DNA from: Dichomitus squalens LYAD-421 SS1
Taxonomy: Eukaryota; Basidiomycota; Agaricomycetes; Polyporales; Polyporaceae
NCBI RefSeq assembly: GCF_000275845.1
Contig: NW_006766942.1
Location: forward strand, 34,299 to 98,298
Length of the DNA: 64,000 nt
Direction of reading: 5' to 3'
Under the pieces are notes generated by a model. The model was not told the DNA's origin. It did not search any database and saw nothing but the letters and a program-made list of their open reading frames with translations. Shown here piece after piece: positions 22,883 to 34,648 of the stretch. Made by a program: the position numbers and the translations under genes. Positions within the stretch are counted from its first letter, which is position 1. Each line of letters opens with the position of its first letter.

Positions 22883-23659
22883 TCAGGTGCCCCGCGTCGT
22901 CGGCGCGTCACTCGGTAGGTTTATAATGTCAGTCCACTGCAGTGCGCCCCACTTCTCCGGCTTCGCCTTGGCCTCGTAATAATGCGCGAATGCCAGCGCC
23001 ATCTGCCGCGCGCACATGTCCACCGGCACCCGGCCCACTCCCGTCGCAAGGCCTGTCATCGCGACGGTTTCAATCTCCCTCAATCCCCTTCTCGCCGCGC
23101 CCTCTGAGTCCTCCGCGATTGCCTCGTTGTGATTGTCGATCTCGACAAGGAGGGACCACACGCAGTTGTACACGACCTCCTTGTGCCACCGCACGCTCTC
23201 GGGGATTCGCATGGTTGGGCAGAGCGCGACGTGGCGTACCCCAAGCTTGTTGTTCGCGCACTTTGTCTTGCCGAGCGGGACGAGGGTGCAGGTCCCGGCG
23301 GGGGCGTATCCGCGCCAGCGCGCGTAGAGGACGGCTTGGGCGGCGTGCGTAAGGGCGTCGTTGTCGTCCTCTGGCGCGATCCAGTCTGAGAGGACTTGGT
23401 CGAAGCTGCAGGGGGTGATGGGGGTGAGAAGGCTGAGTGGGGAGGATCGTGGAAGCGCGGTGGTTTACCTGCCGTCAAGGCGGCCGAAGGAATTAGCGGG
23501 GGAGACGACGGTGTCGAAGGGCATGTTGAGGTCTTCCAGCGAGGCACCTTTGATGGTGATGTTCTCTAAGACGTCCTTGGAGACCAGATTGGGGAAGCTC
23601 TCGTTCCAGGCAGACACCAGCTTGGGCGAGATGTCGAAGAGGATGAACTTGACAGGCAT
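22883..23659 (-). CDS. Macro-domain protein (ADP-ribose binding/hydrolase type)
   Basis: Two exons join in phase: 23469-23659 and 22883-23405, with a 63-nt intron between them, giving 237 residues from MPVKFILFDISPKLVSAW. The macro signature is present: ITIKGASLEDLNMPFDTVVS then PANSFGRLDG, the ADP-ribose binding loop. The variant FDQVLSDWIAPEDDNDALTH and, later, VPLGKTKCANNKLGVRHVAL and TGLATGVGRVPVDMCARQMA (second Gly-rich loop) are also seen. No signal peptide is visible. The protein probably acts in the cytosol or nucleus on ADP-ribosylated substrates or O-acetyl-ADP-ribose; which one cannot be told. It is convergent with the COX14-like gene (236 bp between stops). A TATA box sits about 100 bp upstream. 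Confidence 0.85.
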
Positions 23660-23757
23660 TGTAGTATGCTTTCCACCCGGTCGGGGTTGAGGATTTGAGG
23701 CTGGGTCAATGGATCGCAAGATGCTGTTGGGGGCGGCTGCACTTGCCTACCAACGCG

Positions 23758-23765
23758 CCTTTATA
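23758..23765 (-). promoter_or_regulatory. TATA box of the macro-domain gene
   Basis: On the minus strand this reads TATAAAGG, about 100 bp before the start codon at 23659. That spacing is normal for a fungal core promoter. No other motif was identified. Confidence 0.5.
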
Positions 23766-24924
23766 GATCATGGTGTATTCTAAGAACCCGATGATCACAG
23801 CGCTAAATGAACAAGGCCATAAGCTCGAGTTTGGCGGCCACGCAGGTGACACGTCGTCATGAGTCACTGTATAAGTTGCTTTTGCGAGTCAAGGTTTGCA
23901 CATATCGGCCTCACGTTTGCGACAGCACCGTTTTGCTTTACGATTACTCATCCTGTAGAGTGAGTCCCACAACTTCCGGTCCATGATACAATTTCACTGA
24001 TTGCCCGGAGCCCTGTCACAGGCTTATGTGTAGAACCAGATGTCCTCAGGTTGCTCGTGGCCAGGTGTATATAAGGGAACGCAATCCCAATTACCTCTGC
24101 TACGCTTTTCTTGGCCCCTGCATTCGACACACCAGGTCGTCTTGGGTAGAGCACGATTGCACTCCAAAATTCAGACTATATCATAAAGCAAGTCTCTGCC
24201 TGACTGACCGACTTCTGCTGTAAGTTGTCCAAGCGCCAGGTAACTCGGTCATTACCTTCGTTTGACTACCCAGACATCTGGCTGAGAGACAGAGGTACTG
24301 ACATAGCCCCCTGTTAGCTCTTTAGGCATGTAACTTCGCACGACGCACTAACCTTAAGCAGCTACATAAGGGTCTTAGGCACTTTCGACCGGATGGCTGG
24401 GGTTTACGCCTCAGTCATTGGCACATACCGCATTGCTACGTCCCTTTCCCAACTTCCTACTCTAATTATCCGAACGGTTGTCCTCAGGCTCGTGATATAA
24501 CCACTGCGCTACAATAAGACTCTGCCTTTGAAGGGTTAAAGTGGGTTGTGGTATTCGGCTTCAGGAACTCAGGTTTGTTCATGGTGCATGAGACTCATCC
24601 GCTTCTCCTGAAACGTCCCTCTGCGAGCCGCGCATGCATAGGTCCCAAAACTATACGTGTGTCAAGATCCCTCTCTGTCTAAAGACGGCACACTGAACAC
24701 ATGTCGTTCAGATCACAGCCGGGAGCAGGTAGTTCTGGCCCAAATAGTGCGTAGCTGCCTGCTCCTTGCTTTTGGTCGGAGATTGCGTCACAAACAATCA
24801 TTTTATTATCCTGAATATGATACAGCAATCCTCAGGCTTTTGGTGGGTGATCCAGCACAGTACAACGCTCGACTCAGTCCGTCAAGGACCCATGAGCTTT
24901 TGTTGTTTTTGGGGGGAGCGGCAT
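23766..24924. other. Spacer between macro-domain gene and aspartic protease
   Basis: No gene is recognised. A minus-strand stretch near 24500-24535 (gtagcgcagtggttatatca) resembles the A-box of a tRNA, but no matching anticodon arm or acceptor stem follows, so it is not called a tRNA. It could be a decayed tRNA-derived repeat. Confidence 0.4.
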
Positions 24925-26496
24925 TTACTTCAGCGTAGCGAAGCCGACCGCGTTGTTTTCGAACGAGAACGCACTGTACACGTTCTTCATGAAGCTGCGA
25001 GGGGAGAGGGAGTTCAGTCTCGATTGCCTCCGGGCAGTGAGGGCGGAGCAAGCGGCATTTACCTGTCACCAACCAACCACACGTTGTCCCCGAGACCGAG
25101 GTCCTTCGCAACGATGGCCCCGAGGCAGGTGAATTCCAGGAGAGATTTCTGGCCAGCGTTGAAGCTAGAGATGACGAGCGCTCAGACATGGGCTTCGGAA
25201 AGCACTGTAGTGAAGTAGGCGGCTTACTTCTCGGCAGAAATCGTCCACTGCTTACCGCCCCAGCTGAACGCGACATTTGAAGGGACCTTGTCGCATGGGA
25301 ACGAGTAGAAGCCAGTGTTCGCACCATGCATCGACGAGCCAGGGATGCTTGCGTAAAGCTTCGCGACCGCGTCGGGGGGCCCGTAGATCAGGGTCGTGCC
25401 CGAGTCGATGACAGTTTTGATGCCTGTAGACACGATCTGCATTGAAGTAGTCAGATCCGACTCTACACGCACCCGGAACCAATCTCACTCACTTTGGACC
25501 CGATCGTGAGCTGTCCTCCGCCAATCTGCCAGTAACCGGTGTTGCCCACAACATTGTGGTACTCGACGTCTCCGGTGTATTGTGTTTTGTCCGTCCCCCC
25601 AATGTACAGCTCTGAGCCAACGTTGCCCAATTTGAACCCGAACGCGGCCTGCCTGATCACGCCCTGCGCCTTCGCACTGTTCACGAACGGCGGCTTCTGG
25701 ATGTTAGAGAGCAAGGGGTAGCCGAGGCCCAGGATGCCGTCGTTCGCCTGGCTCCCGAACGAGTCCGAGAGCGTCGTGGCGGCGGAGAAGTACTGGTCCT
25801 TGACCGTCAACCCCGCGAACCCGACGGTGTCGGTGAACACAGGCCCAGACACCGCCGAGCCGTCACCGTAGTGGATGGAGAACTGGCGGTCGGTTTGCTT
25901 TCCGGTGGAGGACACGGACAGGTTGTACTTGTGCTTGTTGGAGCAGGCGCTCTGTGTGCATTTTGTCGACGGGAACCAGAGGTCGGAGGACCCGGCTGCG
26001 ATAGCGCATGATGAGTCGACCTATGTTTGTTCCTGAAAAGAACGCGAATACGCACTGTCGAAATCTATGTAGAACGGCTGCGCGGGGGTACCGACGGCGA
26101 TGTTGCCGGCCCAGAACTCGTCGTGATCTTCGTCGTTGAGACCCTCAGATTGGCGACGCTCGAGAGCGTGTGTGGGAAGCTCCATGAGCGATTTGATATC
26201 GGCGCCCTCATTGAAGGCGTCTCGACCGACATGTCTCTCGACATTTTGCAGGTTGCTGCGATGCTTGCTGTGACGGATTTCAGTTCATCGCATGGGTTGA
26301 GGAGAGATATCAGTTGCACTCACTTGTGATCATGCACAACCTGACGAACGGCTTTGGCATAGTCGAAGATGCCCCGGCTGTCCGCGAGCGCGCTACGCTT
26401 CTGGAAGGGGACACGGATGCCGAGCCCCTCGACTACAGGGCTCGCCGTCGCAGGGAGAACAAGTGTAAGGGCGATAGCGCACGCCTTGCTGTACAT
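24925..26496 (-). CDS. Secreted aspartic protease, pepsin family A1 (polyporopepsin-like)
   Basis: Six exons join in phase: 26324-26496, 26056-26267, 25493-25995, 25228-25436, 25063-25164 and 24925-24994, with introns of 56-68 nt, giving 422 residues. MYSKACAIALTLVLPATA is the signal peptide. The propeptide runs to about residue 105 and ends in a region with a dibasic site (LERRQSEG). The first active-site motif is split by an intron: FYIDFD|TGSSDLWFPS. The flap tyrosine is in FSIHYGDGSAVSG, and the second active-site motif is TVIDSGTTLIYGP. The hydrophobic pepsin core (DGILGLGYPLLSN, GYWQIGGGQLTIG, LGDNVWLVGDSFMKNVYSAF) is intact, and the end VGFATLK is typical. The sequence resembles basidiomycete polyporopepsins. 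With the subtilase 5 kb away it may serve external protein digestion, but the two genes are not an operon or obvious cluster. Confidence 0.95.
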
Positions 26497-26604
26497 CTTG
26501 GCTTTGGTCTGTATGTGTTGTATGGGTACACGGGTGGTTGCGTTGCGGGGATGGGTAGGATGGGTAGTTCGTTGAAAAGTGACTTCCTGCCCAGAAAACG
26601 CGGG

Positions 26605-26613
26605 CTTTTTATA
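26605..26613 (-). promoter_or_regulatory. TATA box of the aspartic protease gene
   Basis: The minus strand reads TATAAAAAG, about 110 bp upstream of the start codon at 26496. A strong TATA box suits an inducible secreted enzyme; regulation itself is inferred. Confidence 0.6.
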
Positions 26614-29600
26614 CCTGCGACCCCCATCTATTCCAGAGCTACCCGCTCGTTTAGGATTCCAGTAGCGGAAGTGGACTTGGAAAAAACGACAGCAGACTCT
26701 ATTGTCAAGAGATGTCATGAGTGCAGCAGAAATGGGACATGAGATGGACGGCAGTCATATCGAGCAGCCTCGGTGGCAACAGTCCTGTCTGCAAGATATG
26801 CATCCGTATGACAATGCAGCTAAGATGGCGGGTATGACTTCCGCTATATGTCCAGTTTTTGTGGAAGAAGTCAGAATAGACCCAGAGCTACGCACCCTAC
26901 GGTCGCTACTGTAATGCATTCATCCGAGCAGAGAACGACGGTGCGAGTGGCAGAATGGAGGAAACCGGTCCCGTTCTGGATCCGGCGATAGGATGGAACG
27001 CTTCGCTGCGGCAGCTTCGAAACACATCGCTATCGCGCTGCCAACGTCTCGACTGGGAGTGAGTATCCAGTGGAGAAGCACTGCAGCGCAAAGGTACACG
27101 CCCGCCCATTGTCAATAATAATACACAGGCTATTCACCTAGTAAAGACCGACCTTCAGGAACGACTAATACTACGGCAATCATACAGCACTATATGCGTT
27201 CACATCTAGGCCCGGCCGGCGTCCCGAGGGCATGTTCCAGTTTGGCCTGGTCTGGATCGGTGTCACGCTATAGACCAAGTCTTTAATGCGGCCTGGAGCC
27301 GTTAGATCCCCCTGACGAGCGACAAAGGGCCGATACCGATATTGATGGTCGAACGATAAGCACAGCATTCACGGGTGCACTAGGAATGGACACCGGTCCA
27401 CCCGTGGCTGTATCCGTACTCGAGTACGAGACCGCCGGGTGTCCAGGGTAGCCAGGCAGGCATCGTGTTCACAGAGGATACACAACTCGAATCTGTGGAG
27501 CGCATTAGACATTCTCTATTCGGTTGATGATGCGTCAGTGACTTCTCCGACACGCGGCTCGAAATTTCAATGGACTGACAGTGATATTACGCAGCCCCCG
27601 GCGGTGACATTCTGTCCCTGTCGGTGCCGTGTCTGTTGAAGGCGTTCCAGGAACCTGACATACTCCCTTGAGTGAACAACGCTCTGCTGTATGGGCAAAA
27701 ACTTGCATGAGGGAAGCACCATGTCTACTGGTCCCCCATTCTATCCGGATCTCGCTAGACGTTCCATTCAGCTTGCGTCGTCATCTACACAAGTGTCCAT
27801 CCACGGGTGCGAATTCTTGCTCGGGTACGACACTGCCAATGCCGATTATTATCCGTGGCGGGCATACTCAACCTCTATCCTTGGGCTGTTGCACAGGATA
27901 CTGGCTCGGACGCAGGACTCGTGGTGGTCGCGACCGTGACCATAGCCAATCCGACAGGTTGCTCGCCGTGAACGACTCGCACCGTGACAGTCTGCCGACA
28001 CTAAGCGTCCAAGACCGCGGAGAGTCGGGCAAGCCGCCGGCGGGCGTGCGGGCGTGGATTCGCCGCATCGAAGCGATGTGCAATAACTCTTCCTGGGCAG
28101 TGGCACAACGCGATGGACGAGCGACGTGGCTTCATTGGTGACGTTGATATCTGCCACCGTCCGATAGAGGATCGGACAAGGGCACGGCCAAGAGTCGTGA
28201 CCTCCGAGAGACGACCATCTACTTTGTGCCGTCTGCATTTCAGTAGGAGTAGGAACCTTCGAAAGTACGTCCATGCGAGGTAGACATGGGCTTGGCCTTG
28301 TCGACGACGCACGCCTATGAGCGTCCGTGGCTCCGAAGAAAACCCTGTGATCGAGATGGGAACCTTGTTAGAGCGTGTGTCAGGAGGGACGTCCAGCTTA
28401 CATACAGCCATAAACCGGTCCTCGGGACAGTCCGATGTTGTCGCTCATCCCGAGCCATCCACTACCTTTGCAGCCCAGATCAGGGAATACCGTTATGCAT
28501 GGCAGTCAACAAGGCATCGTATCCCCAAGCTTCGTCCTCGAGACAGCGCTTCCCGTCCCCGAGGATAGCCGAGCCCAGATATGGTGAGGTAGCATCTAAA
28601 CGCCCAATTGCTAGAGCGAAATACTGCCCATCCACACTGTTTCAACGACTATCTGGGCTCGGTGTTGAGATTTCACCATGTGAGGCTTCTGAGAGAAGGA
28701 GATACGTCTTCTCGTTGGAAACCGAGAATGAGGCACGCCCACGTGCGCAGTGAGGATAGAGTTGGGTGGGGATCAGGCGCACATTTGATTTTCGTGTAAA
28801 TCTTGTACAGAAACCGGGCTAGTGGCTTTGCCCTTAGGTCGCCTCTTGTGAAAAGCCTGAAGCCTGTATAGGTATCTAGAAAGACTTGAAGGTCGGACAA
28901 CACGCAGTGTCCCGAGGACCGGTCTGCTTACAAACGTGGCGGCAAGCTTGGCAAGGATTTGCTGAAGATGAGCCCTTGAGGCCTGAGGATTAGCCTAGCA
29001 GCCTAGTACCAGGTGCGAGCTGACGTAACACTGGTTAGGTAGGATATGACAGTACATCTGTACAAAAAATAGGCGGGTAAGGTCGCGCGTCGTGCGTTCA
29101 AGGCCGTGATTGTGTTTAGTGCTGCTTTCGAGGTCTCGGCGTCTAGATTAACCCGATTTTGCTATGGTGCAGTTCATTTATGTAGTTGGGGATTGATTGC
29201 TTTGCTTGAATCCTCGGTGTTGCTGTTTGCTTATCTCTATCGAGGTTAATCTGTACATTTATTGTACTTCCAGGTCTTGCTAGTTAGTGAACAGGTTTTT
29301 CTAGGAAGCAGAAGAAACTACCTTGTGGTAGAATGATTTGTCCACGTCTTCGGCGGGCGTCGGATATTAAGATAATGCCGATGCACATTCACAAGAAGCG
29401 CTTCTGCGGAGAAGACTTGCCAGCATTCGCGTTAGAACCGGTCAGTATGGACACACGAATCGGGCAAAATGGTGGGCAAATCACAAGGTCCACCGGAAGT
29501 GCTGGGCCAATAGCCGACACTGTGGGCAATGACGACATCCACACCCACGACGAGCAAGCGTGAGCAGATGACTACGGGTCTCTGCTATGCATGTGTAGGC

Positions 29601-29734
29601 TTCAACGGTGTGCAAAACCCGGTGGTATGCGTGGGCGAGAAATAGGACACCCCTCCGGGGAGGTTCGGAGGGGACACGGAGTGCACCAGAGGTGTGCGGG
29701 TCAAGACTCGACCCCTTGACCCTCTCGGCTTGAC
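26614..29734. other. Gene desert, left part
   Basis: Over 3 kb no frame shows a domain, a signal peptide or exon-like boundaries. The sequence is mixed in composition and may be eroded repeat or intergenic DNA. Nothing can be supported. Confidence 0.45.
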
Positions 29735-29866
29735 CCCGGGGTTAGTCTCGTGACCAGACGTTCGGAGCTCCAAGCGGGAACGAAAAATCGGAGGTTCCCG
29801 AGCACCTTAACGTCTGGTGGCTTTACCCCCGTGACTCCCCGCTCGGTGACCTATGTGACCTCCCTG
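29735..29866 (+). repeat. Hairpin-bearing repeat, copy A
   Basis: This is one arm of an inverted pair with 30476-30605. Its core, 29754-29817, is a 64-nt hairpin with outer stem CCAGACGTT/AACGTCTGG, inner stem CGGGAAC (29775-29781)/GTTCCCG (29794-29800) and a 12-nt loop gaaaaatcggag. A conserved tail ggctttacccccgtgactcc followed by ccgctcggtgacct lies on the right, and gtctcgtga on the left. No coding role is seen. Confidence 0.8.
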
Positions 29867-30475
29867 CCCTCTCTCCGGGAGTCCGAGCTGTCCTTGCGTG
29901 CGCGCCTGCATGCTTATCTCCCGCCATCTTTGAGCTGCGCTGAGCCTACTCTGCACTACTTATGATATCTGCAAGCAGTCAATCCCCCTGTAATCCTCTG
30001 TCTCTGTTATAGGCAATACACTGTGACTTCTCTTTGTGTGCGCAACCCGATAACATAATGCGTCTGAATTCAGGAGTGTGATGCACCTATCGCTGTGTCC
30101 ACCGATGCCGGTCACCTTGGGCTTGTACCCCTTCAAGGTTTCCTTCTCTTCTATGGGAGTATCATCGCTCAGATCCACACTCTGTCCAGCACCAGAGTAA
30201 TATCACCAGCGGTGGTCGAACTCCTGTCAATTCCATCACAGGTTGTAGCGGGTAATTTGTGACTTCGAGAGGAGCGGACATCATGGGAAGAGGCATCGTC
30301 AGCAATGATATCATGCATCTCTCGCAGGGTGCTCTACAATACGTGTGGACGAGTGCGCGCCACGCAAGGGGTTCATGGTCAGTAGCTCGAGCGACTGCAT
30401 GGTCGTCTACAGCGGGCCGCCACATCGCACACTGAGGGCGACCTCCGGCTTTCTCGGACTGCCCCAAATGGGTGT

Positions 30476-30605
30476 CGATATGTCACACAGGTCACCGAGC
30501 GGGGAGTCACGGGGGTAAAGCCACCAGACGTTCGAGTGTCCGGATGCCCCCGATTTTTCGCATCCGCTTCACACTCCGAACGTCTGGTCACGAGACTACC
30601 CCGGG
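30476..30605 (-). repeat. Hairpin-bearing repeat, copy B (inverted)
   Basis: This is the reverse-complement copy of 29735-29866. The hairpin is again exactly 64 nt (30524-30587). The outer stem is extended with one bulge, the inner stem in the orientation of copy A is CGGATGC/GCATCCG, and the loop is gaaaaatcgggg. The inner stem differs from copy A at three positions on each side, all compensating, while the loop differs at one of twelve positions. Confidence 0.8.
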
Positions 30606-30640
30606 GTCTGACTTGGGGTCTGACCCGGGTCTGACCTTTT
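30600..30640 (+). repeat. Short tandem GGTCTGAC motif cluster 1
   Basis: Three consecutive units of the form ggggtctgac(t/c)(t/c) lie immediately beside hairpin copy B. Related gggtcaa and ttgaccc motifs flank hairpin copy A at 29698-29742. Confidence 0.75.
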
Positions 30641-31131
30641 CGAGGGGTCAACACGTGATGCATGGTCGGCCCTCGCGTAGAATAGTCGACCGCGTACTAC
30701 CGGGAGCGCGGGCAGGGCGCCTTCAAGTTGCAGGGTGAAATTGCCCACCTCGAGCGAAGGCAGATGAAGACTCAGATGCCACGATGACGACGGGATATGC
30801 TAACTATGCTACACCTTGCACCTCTCTGAGTTCTCGCTGGTTTTGGAGGTGTTTCCCAGACACGCTCCTCTGGGTCGGCATCCATCTCCATTGTGGCAAG
30901 TCTCTCGCAGCGTTCCTGAAGGCCATCGGTTTCACTCCCCCGCTTATGGATGGCCGAGACATTGGACAGTTGGAAAGAAAAATTGGAACTGGCAAGAACT
31001 TGGCAATTAGAAGGCGGGTTCGTGGCCGCTGAAGGCGAGCCCGAGCTCGAGCAGCGAGCAGCGAGTGGCGGACGGCCGGCCGACCCGGCGGTTCACGTGC
31101 CTGGAAGCTCCGACGTTGATGTCGCCTTGGC

Positions 31132-31200
31132 TTGACCCAGGGTCTGACCCCAAGGGGTCTGACCTGGGTCAAGGAGGGGTCTGACCCGGGTCTGACCCAG
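31132..31200 (+). repeat. Short tandem GGTCTGAC motif cluster 2
   Basis: Four to five degenerate units (cagggtctgacccc, ggggtctgacctgg, ggggtctgacccgg, gggtctgacccag) repeat the motif seen beside hairpin copy B about 500 bp away. This suggests one composite repetitive locus between about 29.6 and 31.2 kb. Confidence 0.75.
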
Positions 31201-31735
31201 CCGAGCACATGTCTGGAGTGCACTGTGACTGGTACGGAGGAGAGGCGGAAGGAGTGCGGGGCACCAGACGGAAGGACGGAATCGGGGAGTTACCATAAGC
31301 GTGCCCCGTGCGGGGAGCGCCACCGGTTTAGCGGGGCAGAGCGGGGTTTCACATGGGTCTGGACTGGGGCAGTCGGTATTCTCGCTCGCTCCTGTCTCTC
31401 CTGTCACGCTCGCACCCATCACTCCAACCACATTTTCTTATAACATGGCCCGCGAGCCCTCCATCCAACAACATACCCCGCATATACCCCCGTGTCGACA
31501 CCATCGCATCCCGGTGAACAGCCCATACCTAGCTGCCCTTGTGCATACAGGTGCGTTAATGCATGCACGCGCTCTGCGATTCTCAACGTACGATCCGACG
31601 CTGACCACCTCCCTCAACCGGCCAATGACATGCTGTAGCCCAGCATTCCTCTCGAGCCACTTTGTTCGCTCGCCACCGTCGTCAAGCATCCGGACGTCCC
31701 CCGCCCGACTCATTGCTTGAGCCAGTGCAGAAGGC
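31201..31735. other. Promoter side of the mitochondrial carrier gene
   Basis: The presumed promoter and 5' UTR of the gene starting at 31736. No TATA box or other site was clear, and no gene was recognised. Confidence 0.35.
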
Positions 31736-34390
31736 ATGTCGCGCGCCGCAGAGAAGAAGCCCGTCGGGTTCGCCACCCAGCTGACTGCTGGGGGCATCGC
31801 AGGCGCAATGGAAGCGGTAAGTCATTCCTCACGGTTCCTTTTTCTCGTCGCTACAATTCTGACTATACCACGATGCCCGTTTACCGTGCCGTTGCACGCA
31901 TATAGCTATGCTGTCAACCTTTGGATACCATCAAGGTCCGCATGCAGCTCTCCAAGTCCGGCCGCGCCCCCGGTGTGAGTCTTTCCGTTATCCAGTCCTC
32001 CTGTCTTTCGCTCCCTCCGTCCCGCAATCTTGCGAGTGCCTGGAATGCTCTGCTGTGACGCCGCCCCACGGCTCTGCGCATTTACGCACCCTTCGGAATG
32101 CACGCGGCGGAGCTAGAACGGCTTCCACGACCGACACTCCACACTACGCTTGATATAGTGGGATATGTACTCGCAAGTCCGCAATGCGCCTTGCCAGGGG
32201 GTCCCCCACTCGGATATGCTCAGAGTTTGCCCTTGGCGAGCTAGAGACGTAATAGACAGCGCACATACCTTGGCTATGCACACCGTGCATCCATCTCTTA
32301 CAGAGCGCAGGCTGAATTGCGACGGCCACGGAACATCTGCATACTACCGCCATCGCGCACTTGACGAGGTCTGGCTCTCACGAGTGATTCATCCATGGGG
32401 TGCCCCGCAAATCCACAACCGGACCCTGTCACGCCTGTCGTTTACTCAGTACCGCCTTCCCTGGTCGGAAAGGGGACGCTCAGAGTGCTGCTGACCAGGT
32501 CATCCGCTCGATTGCGAGATCGTGAGGGGCGCACCTGCACTACGGAACACCTGCGTATGTCAGGGAGTGTTCTGATGCGCCTGCTTGTCGCATTCCTCTA
32601 ACCTCTACCTCCCACGCCGCATCCCCCTTCCTCCCGTTTCTTACCCACCTTTTTGGCGTACCCACTCTCTTCACGTGAGCATTGCTAACATGTTTCTCCG
32701 ATCGTGGCCGTGAACAGACTAAGCCGCGCGGTTTCATCGCTACGGGGGCTATGATCGTCCGTCGCGAGACGCCGCTCGCGCTGTACAAGGGCTTGGGCGC
32801 AGTCCTGTCGGGCATTGTGCCCAAGATGGCTATACGGTTCGCGAGCTTTGAGAAGTACAAGGCGTGGCTCGCGGATCGGGAGACAGGCAAGACGAGTGTA
32901 GGCAACATCTTCCTCGGTAAGTGACAGTTGGATGAATCGCCAAGATGGGAGACGCTGACGAAACCTTCTCTTACCATGGCTGTGCTGTACGCCCGTCGCG
33001 CTCACGTGGATGTTACTGTCAATCGAACGCGTTGCCCCCACTGTCGGCCGCTCTTACCCCGGACGCCTTGGTCTCCGGAACGTGTGGGCGCGTACGCGGA
33101 CGGACACGCTTATGCTTAATTCTCTACCTCTTGTCTCTTTGGCCGCCGCCACCTTCACGTCCGACCCATGCTGCCCCCGAATGCCGTGATCACGTACACG
33201 CCCGTCAACGCCAATCCCCCGTTTGCAAACACCTGACCTTGCGACGTCCTTCTCTCCGACAACTATTTGCAATTCTAGCCGGCCTTGGAGCTGGAGTGAC
33301 GGAAGCTGTGCTGGTGGTGACTCCTATGGAGGTGGTGAAGATCCGGTTGCAGGCGCAGCAGCACTCGCTCGCGGACCCTCTCGAGGCGCCGCGGTACCGC
33401 AACGCAGGGCACGCCGTGTACGCGATCGTGCGCGAGGAAGGGTTCAGCGCACTCTACAGGGGCGTGACGCTCACGGCGCTGAGGCAGGCGACCAATCAAG
33501 GTGAGTCAGGAGCAACACAGCTAGCAGACTAGCTAGCCAGTGCTTGCCACTTCTGTCCCCGATCGCAGCTGTGCGCGTGCTTCCGACATGTTTGGCGTAT
33601 ACGCCGTTGTGCCATCTTTCACCCGTCGTGGCGTCATTCTCGCCGCCTCTTGGTCGCTTCGTCGACGGGCCATGTGCGCGGCTGCTGACACATCGTGGGA
33701 GTGCGCCGCAACGAGGTGCAGCCTATCGGATGCGAACGTGGTTCGGATAGTCGGTTGGGTTCGTTGGCTGACCGACGTCCGTTCTATCCTTGCGCGCAGG
33801 TGCCAACTTTACCGCGTACCAAGAGCTGAAGAAGTTCGCGCACAACCTGCAGCCGGAGCTCACGGACCTGCCGTCATACCAGCACATGGTGATTGGCCTC
33901 ATCTCGGGCGCGATGGGCCCGTTCTCGAACGCGCCGATCGATACTATTAAGACCCGTGCGTGCTTCTCGTTCACCGCATTGCTTGGAATCTGGCGACTGA
34001 CGGCTGTGGGCCTTCCGCTCTCTGTTCTTTCTCATCTTGCCGGATCGACTGCGCGTCGCTTCGCTCAACCTGCCGCGCTTTTCCGTGACACCGACGATCC
34101 TCGCTTACGACCGGCCTCTCGCGTGTACCCATCGACGTCAACCCGCGTCGTCCTCAACAGGACTGCAAAAGTCCGAAGCGGTGCCTGGCCAGTCGGCCTT
34201 TCAGCGGATCGCGGCGATCGCGGGCGATATGTGGCGCCAGGAGGGCATGCGGTCGTTCTACAAGGGCATCACCCCACGCGTGCTCCGCGTCGCGCCTGGG
34301 CAGGCGATCGTGTTTGCCGTCTATGAGCGGGTGCGCAAGGTCATGGAGACGCTGCAGGGGAGCAGTGAGGATCGGATACACAGCGAGTGA
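31736..34390 (+). CDS. SFC1: Mitochondrial succinate/fumarate carrier (Sfc1/Acr1 type)
   Basis: This encodes an inner-membrane carrier of the MCF/SLC25 family, closest in pattern to yeast Sfc1, which exchanges cytosolic succinate for mitochondrial fumarate and links the glyoxylate and gluconeogenic routes. Six exons join in phase: 31736-31816, 31906-31974, 32718-32916, 33279-33500, 33800-33955 and 34161-34390, giving 318 residues (yeast Sfc1 is 322). All three carrier repeats show the signature: LCCQPLDTIKVRMQL, VTPMEVVKIRLQAQQ and APIDTIKTRLQ. Sfc1-like stretches include YKGLGAVLSGIVPKMAIRF, ALRQATNQGANFTAY and LISGAMGPFSNAPIDTIKT. The introns are 89, 743, 362, 299 and 205 nt, far above the usual 60 nt of this window, yet every splice site is consensus and the protein is intact. 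It is convergent with the DUF6533 gene, 258 bp away. Confidence 0.95.
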
Positions 34391-34648
34391 TCGATTGTAG
34401 GACTAGTTGGGGTATTCGTACCCTGTCGGTATTGTTGTTGTTTAACAGGATCTGTACTATGTCACACCCGTGTGCTTCATCTATGCGCCAAAACGTGTGG
34501 GCCCGAAAAGCTGTCGGCTTCCTTGTCAGTGCGCGCGATTAAATCGTCGTCATGTTCGGATTGCATTGGGTCCTGGCCGCCAAGCGCCACTCAAATATCG
34601 ATGATCACAGGTAATCCGTCTGGATCCTTCGGAAGTTCCCCCCACAAC

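Noticed and set aside
24480..24540. tRNA-like A-box on the minus strand (gtagcgcagtggttatatca)
   Set aside because: No anticodon arm, B-box at the right distance or acceptor stem could be found; at best a decayed tRNA-derived repeat.
18224..26496. Idea that the subtilase and aspartic protease form a secreted-protease cluster
   Set aside because: They are 5 kb apart with four unrelated genes in between, so proximity is probably coincidental.
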